Origin: Alphaproteobacteria bacterium
GTDB lineage: Bacteria; Myxococcota_A; UBA796; GCA-2862545
Reading direction: 5' to 3'
DNA length: 64,000 nt
Assembly: GCA_020632875.1 (NCBI GenBank)
Contig: JACKET010000022.1
Coordinates: 1-64,000, forward strand
The notes beneath the pieces are model-generated. The model made no database searches. It was not told where the DNA came from and saw only the letters and a program-made list of their open reading frames with translations. The position numbers were made by a program, and so were the translations under genes. Numbering within the stretch: position 1 is the first letter of the stretch; every line of letters starts with the position of its first letter. Of this stretch, positions 35,872 to 44,726 are shown one piece after another.

Positions 35872-35904
35872 CGGGCACGGGCACGGGCACGGGCACGGGC
35901 ACGG
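35872..35904. repeat. Hexamer array (CGGGCA)n, right of the IS
   Basis: Five copies of CGGGCA plus CGG. Its complement is the CCCGTG unit found at 34069-34090. It is followed by the end of the FG-GAP-type lipoprotein gene (stop at 35932, minus strand). Confidence 0.9.
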
Positions 35905-35931
35905 AAACGAGGGAAGCGGAGCCTGCGGCTC

Positions 35932-37086
35932 CTAGGGGAGGAAGTAGGCCGTTCCGCCGCTGATCAGCACGAGGTCGCCCAGCGCATCGACCTCGCACGG
36001 CCCGGGCGGCGCGACGAGCAGCGCCACCTCGTTGCCGCGGTCGTCGTAGGCGTGGATCTGCACGCCGTGCTCGGTGCTCGTCGCGACCAGGGCCTCCGTC
36101 GACCCGTCCAGATCGAGGTCCTTGAAGGCCAGGCCCGACACGGGGCCCGAGGGCAGGGCGATCGCGATGTCCTCGATGCGCATGTCCTGCACCACGTCGG
36201 AGACGCCGGGCCGGTTCGCGCCGCGGACGAGCCACGCGCCGTCGGCCCCCGAGATCAGCAGCTCTTCGACGTTGTCGCCGTTCATGTCGCCCGACGCGAC
36301 GTACTCCCCGAAAGGCGGCGCCGCGCCGCGCAGGCGGACGTCGAGGTGGTCGTGGGCCTCGGGCACGTCGGGCTGCTGGCGGTACTGGATGCCCACGGTC
36401 GGCACGTCGCGGTACGGCTGGGCGACGACCGTGTCGGGCCAGATGTCGGTGCCGAGGTCGAGCGCGTGCACGTCGGCCAGGCGCCGGTCGCTGCTCGCGA
36501 AGGTCCACTTCGCGCGGACCGTGCCGTTGCACAGGTCGATCCGACGGACCGCGATCCAGCTCGGCTGCACGTCGTCGACGCCCGCGACGAGCACGGTCGG
36601 GCACCCCTCGACCATCCCGCCCCACGCGGTCGTGGAGGCGTCGCCGGGTACGGGCCACGTCGCCGCGTCGCCTGCGGTCGGCCGCCAGGTCACGTCGGAC
36701 CCGCTCACCGACACGAGCTCCGGGATGCCGTCGCCCTCGACCTCCGCCGCCGAGACCACGAGATCCGCCGGGATCGACGCCCCCGTCGACGGATCGACGT
36801 ACGACCCCTCGCCGAGCAGGGCCGGGTTGTAGACCGTGCCCGCCGAGCCGATCCAGCACGCCGAGTCGTCGGTGGGCCAGTTGCGGAGGTCGATCAGCGC
36901 GTGCCCGTCGCAGTCGTTGTCGATGGCGTCGTCGAGCTTCTCGGCCCCGCCGAGCGTGGGATCGGCGCTGTTGCAATCGACGTCGGCCAGCCAGTGGTCG
37001 CCGTCGGCGTCGAGCAGCCGCTCGACCTGGCGCCTGGGCACGAGGGTGCACCCGACGAGGAGGGCGAGGAGAGGGATGCGCGTCAA
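35932..37086 (-). CDS. FG-GAP/VCBS-like calcium-binding lipoprotein
   Basis: 384 residues from TTG 37086; the 4-nt TTGA overlap with the upstream stop supports this start. Lipobox LVGC (RIPLLALLVGC). The N-terminus has a MopE/dockerin-like motif (DADGDHWLADVDCNSADP, then DNDCDGHALIDL); the body has several calcium-loop or FG-GAP repeats (VEGDGIPELVSVSG, MNGDNVEELLISG, LDLDGSTEALVATS). Likely a periplasmic or surface beta-propeller. It follows the membrane protein at 37083-37865 in an operon. Confidence 0.8.
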   Translation of the reverse strand: MTRIPLLALLVGCTLVPRRQVERLLDADGDHWLADVDCNSADPTLGGAEKLDDAIDNDCDGHALIDLRNWPTDDSACWIGSAGTVYNPALLGEGSYVDPSTGASIPADLVVSAAEVEGDGIPELVSVSGSDVTWRPTAGDAATWPVPGDASTTAWGGMVEGCPTVLVAGVDDVQPSWIAVRRIDLCNGTVRAKWTFASSDRRLADVHALDLGTDIWPDTVVAQPYRDVPTVGIQYRQQPDVPEAHDHLDVRLRGAAPPFGEYVASGDMNGDNVEELLISGADGAWLVRGANRPGVSDVVQDMRIEDIAIALPSGPVSGLAFKDLDLDGSTEALVATSTEHGVQIHAYDDRGNEVALLVAPPGPCEVDALGDLVLISGGTAYFLP

Positions 37087-37865
37087 AACGCGATCCTCGA
37101 GGTCACCACCAGGCCCACGGCCAGCACGCCGACGCCCTGGCCGGCATAGCCGAGCGCATTCGCGCGGCGCGCCCGGGCCTTCACCGAATCGACGAGGGCC
37201 GGGTCGGGCCCGCCACCCGTGGGATCGGGCAGGCCAGACCGCGTGACGAAGCCCGCAGTGACGAGCGATCCGGCGGCGACCCCCGCGCCGATGCCCGCCA
37301 TCAGCACGAGGTTCTTCGGCTCGCCCGCCCAGGGCGTGACCTTCGGGGGCGGCGCCATGTCGGTCTGCACGGCCGTCGGGGGCGGCGGGATGGCGTCGGT
37401 GGGCGACAGCATCACGGTGCGCCGCACATCGCCCTGGTCGTCGACCCACTGGAACACCGCGGCGCGGTCGACGGGACGCAGCGTGACGGGCCGGCCGTCG
37501 ACGATGGCGCGCCAGCCGGGCGGCACGGCGATGCCCTCGGTGTCGTAGGACTCGGTGCCGCGCGTGCTCTTCGCGACCTTCGCGAGCGACGGGTCGGCCG
37601 GCGCCCAGTCGTCGTCGGGCGTCGCGCGCAGGTGGGCGGCCACGGTGGGCAGGTCGCGGGCCTCCCACGCGGCGAGGGCGGCCAGACGGTGCATGGCGAC
37701 GGCCCCCGCGGTGCCGAAGGGGCCGGTGACGCACTGCAGGTCGACCATCAGCGGTTGGAACGCGTGAGAGTCGCCGTCTTCGAGGGCCCGTGTGGCGCGG
37801 AGGGCCAGGTCGTCGGGGTCGGCCGGGCACGCGGATGCGAGCTGTGCGAGGAGGAACAGGAGCAC
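37083..37865 (-). CDS. Exported protein with C-terminal membrane helices
   Basis: 260 residues from GTG 37865. Signal MLLFLLAQLASAC with a possible lipobox (ASAC). A soluble region of about 170 residues has a beta-rich stretch like PEGA-type domains (PPGWRAIVDGRPVTLRP), then two hydrophobic segments at the C-terminus (LVLMAGIGAGVAAGSLVTAG and GQGVGVLAVGLVVTSRI). This layout is common in Myxococcota but has no assigned function. The stop overlaps the TTG start of the FG-GAP gene. Confidence 0.68.
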   Translation of the reverse strand: MLLFLLAQLASACPADPDDLALRATRALEDGDSHAFQPLMVDLQCVTGPFGTAGAVAMHRLAALAAWEARDLPTVAAHLRATPDDDWAPADPSLAKVAKSTRGTESYDTEGIAVPPGWRAIVDGRPVTLRPVDRAAVFQWVDDQGDVRRTVMLSPTDAIPPPPTAVQTDMAPPPKVTPWAGEPKNLVLMAGIGAGVAAGSLVTAGFVTRSGLPDPTGGGPDPALVDSVKARARRANALGYAGQGVGVLAVGLVVTSRIAF

Positions 37866-37961
37866 CGGCGAACTATGGCACGGGACGCGTCGCGGCGTCT
37901 CCGGTGTCAGAGTGGGGCGGATGCCGCGGTCGGCGGATATCCTGTGCCCACGGAGGGAATG

Positions 37962-38747
37962 ATGCGCTGGACGCCCCTGCTCGCACTCGTCGCCGTCGCC
38001 GGCTGCAAGGTGGTAGACGCGCCCGACAACCTCGAAGAGCTCGTGGTCTTCGGGTTCGAGACCTTCGGCGACGAGCGCGCCATGATCGCCACCCTCGACG
38101 AGCTCGTCCCGCTGGTCGACCTCAACGAGGAAGAGCTCCTCGACGGCTACCGCGTCGATCAGCTGGGCGTCGATCAGCTCGATGCGGCGGGCGTCCCCGA
38201 CGCCGAGGTCACCGGAATCGTCGGCGCGATGGGCCTGATCCCGTACCGCAACCCCGTCGATCCCGTCATCGAGATCGCCACGTCGCACGACAAGGTCGAT
38301 CTGTTCGAGTCCATCACGGCGTTCGAGGCCGAAGACATCGGCGACCGCCAGTGCTTCCTCGACCACGAGTGCGAGTCCTTCGCGCAAGAGGTCTTCGAGA
38401 CCGCCCAGGTCGCGCTGCTCGGCTCGTCCGAGCGCCACTACACGCACACCGTGCAGTGGGTCGAGCACGAGACCCTCGGGCGCGTCGCGGCCATCCGCTC
38501 GCTCTCCCCCGATCCGATCGAGTTCTCGTCGAACCTCGCGCGTGTGAACCAGCAGTACGGGCTGGTCTACATCCTGCCCGACGGCGACGCGGCGCGCCGT
38601 GTCGAGGCGTTCTGGGTCGATGCCGAGATCATCGGGCTCGACGTGCCCGACAGCTTCGCGGTCGACACCGCCGTCAGCCAGATGTCCAACCAGGCCGAGC
38701 GCATCGACGACATCATCGACAACGGCGGCACGCCTCCGCCCGAGTAG
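37962..38747 (+). CDS. Hypothetical lipoprotein
   Basis: 261 residues. GGAGGG at 37952-37957 fits ATG 37962 better than the ATG at 37959. Signal MRWTPLLALVAVAGC with lipobox VAGC. Acidic mature sequence, with two cysteines close together (CFLDHECESF) that may form a disulfide. Family unknown. Its end is 3 bp from the convergent nucleoside phosphorylase-like gene. Confidence 0.7.
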   Translation: MRWTPLLALVAVAGCKVVDAPDNLEELVVFGFETFGDERAMIATLDELVPLVDLNEEELLDGYRVDQLGVDQLDAAGVPDAEVTGIVGAMGLIPYRNPVDPVIEIATSHDKVDLFESITAFEAEDIGDRQCFLDHECESFAQEVFETAQVALLGSSERHYTHTVQWVEHETLGRVAAIRSLSPDPIEFSSNLARVNQQYGLVYILPDGDAARRVEAFWVDAEIIGLDVPDSFAVDTAVSQMSNQAERIDDIIDNGGTPPPE

Positions 38748-38750
38748 CGC

Positions 38751-39524
38751 CTACCCGTAGCGGTAGACGTGGTTCGGGAACGGAACCGCCGCACCCTCGG
38801 CGAGGAACGCGAGCACCAGGCGTCGCGCGGCCTCGCGTGCGTCGTCGAGCGACTGCCGCACGCCCGCTTCGCCCATCCCGGGCCCGCTCGGTTTGTGCCC
38901 GACCACCAGCCCCGCGCACGGGATGCCCAGCTCGTTGGCCAGCACGACCTCGGGAGCCAGCGTCATCGAGTTCACGTCCAGCCCCAGCCCCGCGAGCACG
39001 CGGTTCTCAGCGGCCGTCTTCGTGCGCGGCCCCGGCGCGTACCAGAAGGTGACCGGGTCGCGCGCGAGGGGGAGGCCCCGAGACGCGGCCAGCGTGCGGA
39101 TCTGCGCGGCCAGGGCGGGCGCGAAGAGGCCGGACTCCACGACGAGGTGGCCCTGCCCGGGCGCCGGCTCGGGCCACATCGTGCACGCCGAGCCGTCGGG
39201 CAGGCGGTTGTCGAGCCACACCAGATCGCCGACCAGCAGGGGCTCGAGCAGGGGGACCGCCGGATTCAGCACTCCCACCGAGCTCGTGACCACCAGGGCA
39301 CCCACGTCGAGCGCCTGGAGCGCGGCGGCGTGCGCCCGGTACGGGATCTGGTTCGGCAGCCACCGATGGGGCATGCCGTGGCGGAACAGCGCGTAGGCCC
39401 CGGGCCGATCGGGGGATTCCCAGATCTCGGCGTCGCCGTGGGGCGTGGCGACGACCCGGCGTGCGAAGCCCGCGGGAGGCGCGCCGAACGCGCTGCCGAG
39501 AATCACCGCTATGCTCTCGCCCAT
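38751..39524 (-). CDS. MTAP/PNP-family nucleoside phosphorylase-like protein
   Basis: 257 residues from ATG 39524. The segment FRHGMPHRWLPNQIPYRAHA (about residues 50-69) and the following LGVGA-like VGALVVTSSVGVL match the purine nucleoside phosphorylase/MTA phosphorylase fold; TKTAAENRVLAGLGLDVNSM and LAPEVVLANELGIPCA match the C-terminal part. In MTA phosphorylases the base-binding Asp follows as VTDYD; here it is VGHKP, so substrate or activity may differ. GTG 39506 is an alternative start with a better ribosome site (GAGAG). Its ATG overlaps the divergent GST start. Confidence 0.8.
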   Translation of the reverse strand: MGESIAVILGSAFGAPPAGFARRVVATPHGDAEIWESPDRPGAYALFRHGMPHRWLPNQIPYRAHAAALQALDVGALVVTSSVGVLNPAVPLLEPLLVGDLVWLDNRLPDGSACTMWPEPAPGQGHLVVESGLFAPALAAQIRTLAASRGLPLARDPVTFWYAPGPRTKTAAENRVLAGLGLDVNSMTLAPEVVLANELGIPCAGLVVGHKPSGPGMGEAGVRQSLDDAREAARRLVLAFLAEGAAVPFPNHVYRYG

Positions 39525-40239
39525 GATGGTCGACCTCGTCCACCTCTCGTACTCGCCGTGGTCCGAGCGTGCCCGCTGGATCCTCGACCACACCGGCGTG
39601 GCGTGGCGCTCGGTGCCGTACACGCCGACGCTGTCGGAGCCTTGGCTGCGCTGGAGGCTCCGCCGCTTCGCGGGGAGCGTGTCGGTGCCCGTGCTGTTCA
39701 CGCCGTCCGGGGCGATTCCCGACTCGTGGGACATCGCGGTGTGGGCGACGCGCGGCGCACCGGCGCTGATGCCCGAGGGCACGCGGGAGATCGACGCCAC
39801 CGCGGACGAGGCGCTGCGGTCGGGGCGCGCGGTCGCCGGGCGCCGGGTGCTCGCCGACCGCGAGGCGCTGCGGGCGTCCCGCCCGTTCCCGGCGTCGAAG
39901 CTCGGGCCGGTCGGCACCTGGCTCACGGCCGACGGCTGGCGGCGCGTGCTGCGGAAGTACCGCGAGGACGGGATGGACGACGCGGCACATCGCGCCCGGC
40001 AGGTCGCCGCGCTCGAAGCCCTCGAGCAGGCCGTCGGCGACGGTCCGTTCGTGCACGATGCCTTCAGCTACGCTGACATCACGGCCGCTTCGGCGCTCTC
40101 GTTCGTGGCGCCGCACGCGAACCTCGGGCTCGATCCGGCGGCGGCACGTGCATGGGCCGACCCGGAGCTCGCCGAGCGGTTCGCCGGCCTCGTGGCGTGG
40201 CGGGATCAGCTGGTCCGGGACTTTCGCGTCCGGATGTGA
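39523..40239 (+). CDS. Glutathione S-transferase-like protein
   Basis: 238 residues, the usual GST length. The N-terminal thioredoxin fold begins MMVDLVHLSYSPWSERARW, with the SPWS segment at the catalytic Ser/Tyr position, followed by VSVPVLFTPSGAIPDSWDI (the cis-Pro and the glutathione-binding SWDI). The C-terminal helical domain has FVHDAFSYADITAASAL, the conserved N-capping Asp motif. Two tandem ATGs (39523 and 39526) are both possible. The start overlaps the divergent start of the phosphorylase gene, which is rare and makes one of the two start calls suspect. Confidence 0.88.
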   Translation: MMVDLVHLSYSPWSERARWILDHTGVAWRSVPYTPTLSEPWLRWRLRRFAGSVSVPVLFTPSGAIPDSWDIAVWATRGAPALMPEGTREIDATADEALRSGRAVAGRRVLADREALRASRPFPASKLGPVGTWLTADGWRRVLRKYREDGMDDAAHRARQVAALEALEQAVGDGPFVHDAFSYADITAASALSFVAPHANLGLDPAAARAWADPELAERFAGLVAWRDQLVRDFRVRM

Positions 40240-40285
40240 TCGGCTGGGAACGGGAGGAGCCCGCGGCGCTGCGTGGGAGCGGCTC

Positions 40286-41767
40286 CTAGCCTGGGGTCCC
40301 GGTCCGCGCGCCGTCCCGGCCCCACTGCTCCCAGCCCGTGATCTCGGGGTCGCCCGTGTCGATGCCGATCAGCCGTCCGTCGGTCGTCCCCACGTAGATC
40401 CAGCCGTCGTGGACGACCGGCTGGCTCCGCACCGGGTGGCCGATGGTGTAGGTCTTCCGGAGGCGTCCGTCGACGGGGTCGAGGAGGTGGATCTCGCCCG
40501 TGAGCGTGCCCACGAGCACGTTCCCGCCCGCGGCGAGGGGAGGCGTTCCGAGCGCGCCGCCGGCCCGCATCACGTCGCCCTCGAGCGCGTGCCGCCAGCG
40601 CGGGGCGCCCGTGGTGATGTCGACCGCGAGGACCTCGTCGCCCATCGTGGAGATCTGGAGCCCGTTCCACGGCAACGGGCGGGAGCCCTGGTACGCCTGG
40701 AGCGTGGACACGCTGGTCTGGCCGATGAGCGCCATCGCCTTGTCGGCGCCGGCCTCGATCGGCGCGCCGCCGCCGAATCCGTTGCCCGCATCGAGCGCCA
40801 TGCCCTCGGCCCACATGTCGGAGCGCTGCTGGACGCGCGCGTCGAGCCACGGAGCGGCCTTCGTGCCGAGGTGCTGATCGACCCCCATCGCACCGGCCCC
40901 CGCGAGGGCCTCCATCACGCCGGACGGCGTGTCGACGCGGCGCGAGAACCACACGGCATCGCCGAGCACGACGGGTGCGGAGGTCGCGCGGGCGCCCCAC
41001 GCACCGCGCACGTAGCCGGTGTCGGGGTCGAGGCGGACGACCGTGCCGGCGAAGGTCGTCAGGAACAGCTCGCCATCCGCGACGACCGGTGCGCTCATGA
41101 CGTCGGCGTCGAGCCACGTCTGCCAGCGCAGCGCGCCGGACTGCAGGTCGAACGCCGCGAGCACGTGGGACGCGTCGCCGTGCCCCCAGACCGGGTAGCT
41201 CGTGTAGACGATGCCGCGCGAGACGGACGGTGCGCTCATCTGCGGATCGCCGAGGTAGTACGACCACCGCAGCTCGCCGGAGAGCACGTCGACCGCGAAG
41301 ACCGTGCACGACTCGGTGTTGAAGACGCAGATCCCGTCTTCGCAGGCCGCGGTCGACGGGCCGTCGTCGGAGAGGTCGAGGCCCCACATCGGCTCGCCAG
41401 AGCCGTGCGCATAGGCGTACACCTGCTCGCCGTGGAACCCGCCGGACGACAGCACGACCTCTTCGTGCACGACGGGCGTGGAGAGCGGGGCGCCGCTCGG
41501 CATGCGGACCTCGAAGTGGCCGGCGGACTGCGTGCTCTTCGGCGGACGCCGCTTGCCGACGGACCCCGAGCTGTGGTGCTTCGAGGCCTTCTTCTTCGTC
41601 CATCGGCGGAACCGCTCGGTGTGGTCGGCGGCATCCTCGAGCGACGTGCCGGCCGGGAGGAGCGCGAGGTCCTCGACGTGCCGCTCGGGGTTCGGGACGA
41701 GGACGGGTGCGCCGGTGTCGACGGCGGGCTCGGGCAGGACGCAGGCGGAAAGCAGTAGCGGAATCAT
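40286..41767 (-). CDS. PQQ-like beta-propeller lipoprotein
   Basis: 493 residues from ATG 41767, lipobox LLSAC (MIPLLLSAC). A basic spacer (KKKASKHHSSGSVGKRR) precedes a propeller of about seven blades with PQQ-like patterns (VLAAFDLQSGALRWQTWL, VLAVDITTGAPRWRHAL, EIHLLDPVDGRLRKTY, YVGTTDGRLIGIDTGDPE). Likely periplasmic scaffold or ligand-binding. It is about 87 bp downstream of the ATP-grasp gene and may be co-transcribed. It is similar in type to the propeller lipoprotein at 28814. Confidence 0.85.
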   Translation of the reverse strand: MIPLLLSACVLPEPAVDTGAPVLVPNPERHVEDLALLPAGTSLEDAADHTERFRRWTKKKASKHHSSGSVGKRRPPKSTQSAGHFEVRMPSGAPLSTPVVHEEVVLSSGGFHGEQVYAYAHGSGEPMWGLDLSDDGPSTAACEDGICVFNTESCTVFAVDVLSGELRWSYYLGDPQMSAPSVSRGIVYTSYPVWGHGDASHVLAAFDLQSGALRWQTWLDADVMSAPVVADGELFLTTFAGTVVRLDPDTGYVRGAWGARATSAPVVLGDAVWFSRRVDTPSGVMEALAGAGAMGVDQHLGTKAAPWLDARVQQRSDMWAEGMALDAGNGFGGGAPIEAGADKAMALIGQTSVSTLQAYQGSRPLPWNGLQISTMGDEVLAVDITTGAPRWRHALEGDVMRAGGALGTPPLAAGGNVLVGTLTGEIHLLDPVDGRLRKTYTIGHPVRSQPVVHDGWIYVGTTDGRLIGIDTGDPEITGWEQWGRDGARTGTPG

Positions 41768-41853
41768 CGGTTGCTCCGCAGACCTGGGACAACGCGATTC
41801 GTGCGCGGTTCCTGCAGAGCTGGCGCCTGCCGGGGATGGAGGGCTCCGACCTC

Positions 41854-43233
41854 CTACCGGAGCTCGGGCGCGGGCTCCAGGACGCCGACGCCGAGGCTCC
41901 ACAGGCGATCGGCGCATGCGGCCATCGCGGCGATGCGCGGCGCCAGGCTCGGCCCGATCGGGGTCTTCGCGGGGTCGGGGGTCATGAAGACCAGCGAGCC
42001 CACGGGACCGGGCCCGGTGACCATGCGTCCTTCGGCCACATCGGCTTCGCAGGGCTCGCAGCCCTCGCTCGTGAACCGCACGTGGACCTCCTCCTCCGGC
42101 AGGGGACGCCCGACCTGGAGCATCCCGTGGCCCGAGCGCGAGGTCTCGGTCGTCCGGAGGACCTCGGCCTGCAGCGCCTCGGGGCGCCAGTCGAGGTCGA
42201 AGCCCTCCACGATGCAGCGGTTCAGGATGGGCAGGTGCGTGTCGATGGCGTGGAAGAGGCGCGGAAGCGCGGCCCCGAGGCGCGGATTCAGCTCGGTGGG
42301 CAGGAACCCGTCGGCCGTCAGCACGCCATCCACCGTGAACGCGCCGCGGAACCCGACGCGCTCGCGCAGGTGCTCGCCCACCCGCTCGGCCAGCGCGCGC
42401 ATCGCCAGGCCGTCGGCCTCGGGCGCGTTCCAGTAGCTCGCGGCGCCGCAGTACTGCACGGTGCTCTGGCCCTGCCGGCGGAGCACCAGCATCTCGACCG
42501 GGCGGAATCCCACGGTGCGGTCGGGGAACACGATGCCGTGGATGGAGCACGGGATGCCGTCGAGGAACGGCATCACGCGCACGAGGTCGCAGCGCTCCCG
42601 GAAGAACGCGTGCGCCTCGGGGAGATCGGCCTCGCTGCGGATCCAGCGCACGTGCGACCCGCCGCCGTTGAAGCCGTCGCGGCTGTCGCCGGACACCACG
42701 GCGCCGCGGGGGCCGGCGACCTCGGCGAGGGCGCCGTCGAAGTCCGCGGCCGGGCGGATGCGGTAGGGGGCGCGCGGCACGCCGGCGTCGTCCCACACGG
42801 CGTCGATCACGGTCTTGTCCTCGAGATCGGCCCACGCGGGTGGGCGGCCGCCGAGCTGACGCCGCCCGGCGATGGCGTCGCCGCGCCCGAAGATCGTGGA
42901 AATCGCGAGCGCTTCGCCCGTCGGGTCCCACGCGTCGATGCGGGCCCGGATGTCGGGCGGCAGGTCGCGCAGGGCGGCTTCACCCGAGCGGATGCCCGCC
43001 ATCATGTCGCCCGCACCGGGCAGCCCGAGGTCGATGCCCTCGCAGATCGCCGGGTCGGGGAGCTTGCCCGTGCCGCGCCGCGCGCCGACGGCGAAGCTGC
43101 GCTCGGCGCCGAGCTCGTGGAGGAACTTCGATGCGCCCGTCGCCTGGACGAGGATGTCGAGCGCGTGGAGGAACCGCCGGCCCCGGATCACGGGCTCGAG
43201 GATGTCGCGCCACCAGGTCGTCGCGTCGCTCAC
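41854..43233 (-). CDS. ATP-grasp family protein
   Basis: 459 residues. GTG 43233 with GGAGG 6 nt upstream. The second half has the ATP-grasp core: VRVMPFLDGIPCSIHGIV, a VEMLVLRRQ segment, FTVDGVLTADGFLPTELNPR (the E-x-N-x-R metal-binding strand near residue 332), then AALPRLFHAIDTHLPIL. The N-terminal part (about 120 residues) is family-variable. Such enzymes make amide or thioester bonds with ATP; the substrate is unknown. Adjacent to a kinase with HRS on the plus strand; no operon partner that defines the pathway. Confidence 0.85.
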   Translation of the reverse strand: MSDATTWWRDILEPVIRGRRFLHALDILVQATGASKFLHELGAERSFAVGARRGTGKLPDPAICEGIDLGLPGAGDMMAGIRSGEAALRDLPPDIRARIDAWDPTGEALAISTIFGRGDAIAGRRQLGGRPPAWADLEDKTVIDAVWDDAGVPRAPYRIRPAADFDGALAEVAGPRGAVVSGDSRDGFNGGGSHVRWIRSEADLPEAHAFFRERCDLVRVMPFLDGIPCSIHGIVFPDRTVGFRPVEMLVLRRQGQSTVQYCGAASYWNAPEADGLAMRALAERVGEHLRERVGFRGAFTVDGVLTADGFLPTELNPRLGAALPRLFHAIDTHLPILNRCIVEGFDLDWRPEALQAEVLRTTETSRSGHGMLQVGRPLPEEEVHVRFTSEGCEPCEADVAEGRMVTGPGPVGSLVFMTPDPAKTPIGPSLAPRIAAMAACADRLWSLGVGVLEPAPELR

Positions 43234-43291
43234 GGAGGCCTCCGGTCGTCGAGGGTACCGCCATGGGTATACTCGCGGCGAGGAGTGTTGC

Positions 43292-44725
43292 TTGGCGGAC
43301 ACCGAAAGCCTCATCGGCGTCGTTCTGAACGCGCGGTACAAGCTCCAGAGCAAGGAGTCGGAAGAGCTCCTGGGGAACGTGTACCGCGGGCGCGACGTGG
43401 TGAGCCAGAAGCTCGTACAGGTCAAGATCCTGCACCCCCACCTCGCGTCCGACAACACGCGATTCGGCCGCTTCCTCCGCGAGGTCCAGGCGACGTCGAT
43501 GGTGAAGCACGCGAACACCATCGAGATGGTCGACAGCGGCACCCACGACGGCCTGCACTTCCTCGTGATGGAGTACTTCCCGGCCCACACGCTCGAAGAC
43601 GAGCTCAAGAAGGGCACCCTCAAGGTGGGTCGCGTGGCCCACATCGGCGCCCAGGTCGCGAGCGCCATCGGCGCCGCCCATCAAGAGAGCGTGACGCACC
43701 GCTCGCTGTCGCCGCGCAACATCCTCCTCCTCGAGAACGCCCGCAGCGGCGATTTCGTGAAGGTCCGCGACTTCGGGCTCTCGAAGCTCGAGCGGTTCGA
43801 CAGCGAAGAGTCCACGAACCTCACCGAGATGGGCTCGCGCGTCGGCAACACCGCCTACATGGCGCCCGAGTACATCGACCGCGACCGTTTCCACCCCAAG
43901 GGCGATCTGTACGCGCTGGGGTGCCTGATGTACCAGATGCTCATCGGCGAGCCTCCGTACACGGGCCGCGCCGCCGACGTCCTCACGGCACACGTGGTCG
44001 GAGAGGTGCCGCGCCCCTCCGAGAAGAACCCCGACGTGCCCGAATGGATGGATGACGTCGTCATGTCACTCATGGCGAAGCGTCCCGAAGACCGTCCGGG
44101 GGCCTACAAGGTCGTCGCGATGCTCGAAGAGGGCGTCGGGCACTCGCTCGACCCGCCTTCGCTCGCCGATCCCGCGAAGGGTCCCGTCAAGCGCTCCGAT
44201 CCGACCGAAGAGAAGGCGGCGGCACCCAAGCTCCCGGTGGCCGCGATCGCCGGCGTGATCGGGGTCCTCGCGCTGCTCGGCCTCTCGATGGCCGCGCTCG
44301 CGGGCGTCGGGCTGTTCCTGATGTTCGCGTGGTCCCCCGAGGATGCGCCCGTCGTCACCGAGGTCGTCGTCGAAGAGCCCGAGCCCGAGCCCGAGCCAGA
44401 GCCCGAACCCGAGCCCGAGCCCGAAGAAGACCCGACGCCGCGCCCGCGGCCCACGCCCCGCCCGTCCACGCCCGCCCCCGCGCCGGAGCCCGAGCCCGAG
44501 CCCACCGCGGCCCCCTCCACGCGCACGAGCGTCACGGTCAAGGCCAACCGCAAGGCGCTGGTCTTCCTGAACGGCAATCCGAAGGGCTTCGCGCCCATCA
44601 CGGTCACCCTGCCGCCGGGCAAGCACCGGGTCGAGGCGATGCTGCCGAGCCTGCCCGACACGCGTCAGAAGCAGGAGGTGCGCGTGCACTCCGGCGAGAA
44701 CGCCGACGTGACGTTCACCTTCTGA
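43292..44725 (+). CDS. Kinase-fold protein with HRS in place of HRD and C-terminal PEGA domain
   Basis: 477 residues from TTG 43292, 6 nt after AGGAG. A kinase domain at residues 1-280 has K45 in VQVKIL, DFG at 160-162 and the F-helix Asp (GDLYALG), but the catalytic loop reads THRSLSPRN (HRS at 136-138), replacing the catalytic Asp and the Lys of LKPxN by Ser. The Asn and DFG Asp needed for Mg-ATP binding stay, so it could bind nucleotide without normal phosphotransfer. Next: membrane segment (VIGVLALLGLSMAALAGVGL, about 316-338), a Glu-Pro linker (EPEPEPEPEPEPEPEP) and a PEGA domain (VKANRKALVFLNGNPKG). Starts 58 bp from the divergent ATP-grasp gene. Confidence 0.88.
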   Translation: MADTESLIGVVLNARYKLQSKESEELLGNVYRGRDVVSQKLVQVKILHPHLASDNTRFGRFLREVQATSMVKHANTIEMVDSGTHDGLHFLVMEYFPAHTLEDELKKGTLKVGRVAHIGAQVASAIGAAHQESVTHRSLSPRNILLLENARSGDFVKVRDFGLSKLERFDSEESTNLTEMGSRVGNTAYMAPEYIDRDRFHPKGDLYALGCLMYQMLIGEPPYTGRAADVLTAHVVGEVPRPSEKNPDVPEWMDDVVMSLMAKRPEDRPGAYKVVAMLEEGVGHSLDPPSLADPAKGPVKRSDPTEEKAAAPKLPVAAIAGVIGVLALLGLSMAALAGVGLFLMFAWSPEDAPVVTEVVVEEPEPEPEPEPEPEPEPEEDPTPRPRPTPRPSTPAPAPEPEPEPTAAPSTRTSVTVKANRKALVFLNGNPKGFAPITVTLPPGKHRVEAMLPSLPDTRQKQEVRVHSGENADVTFTF

Positions 44726-44726
44726 G

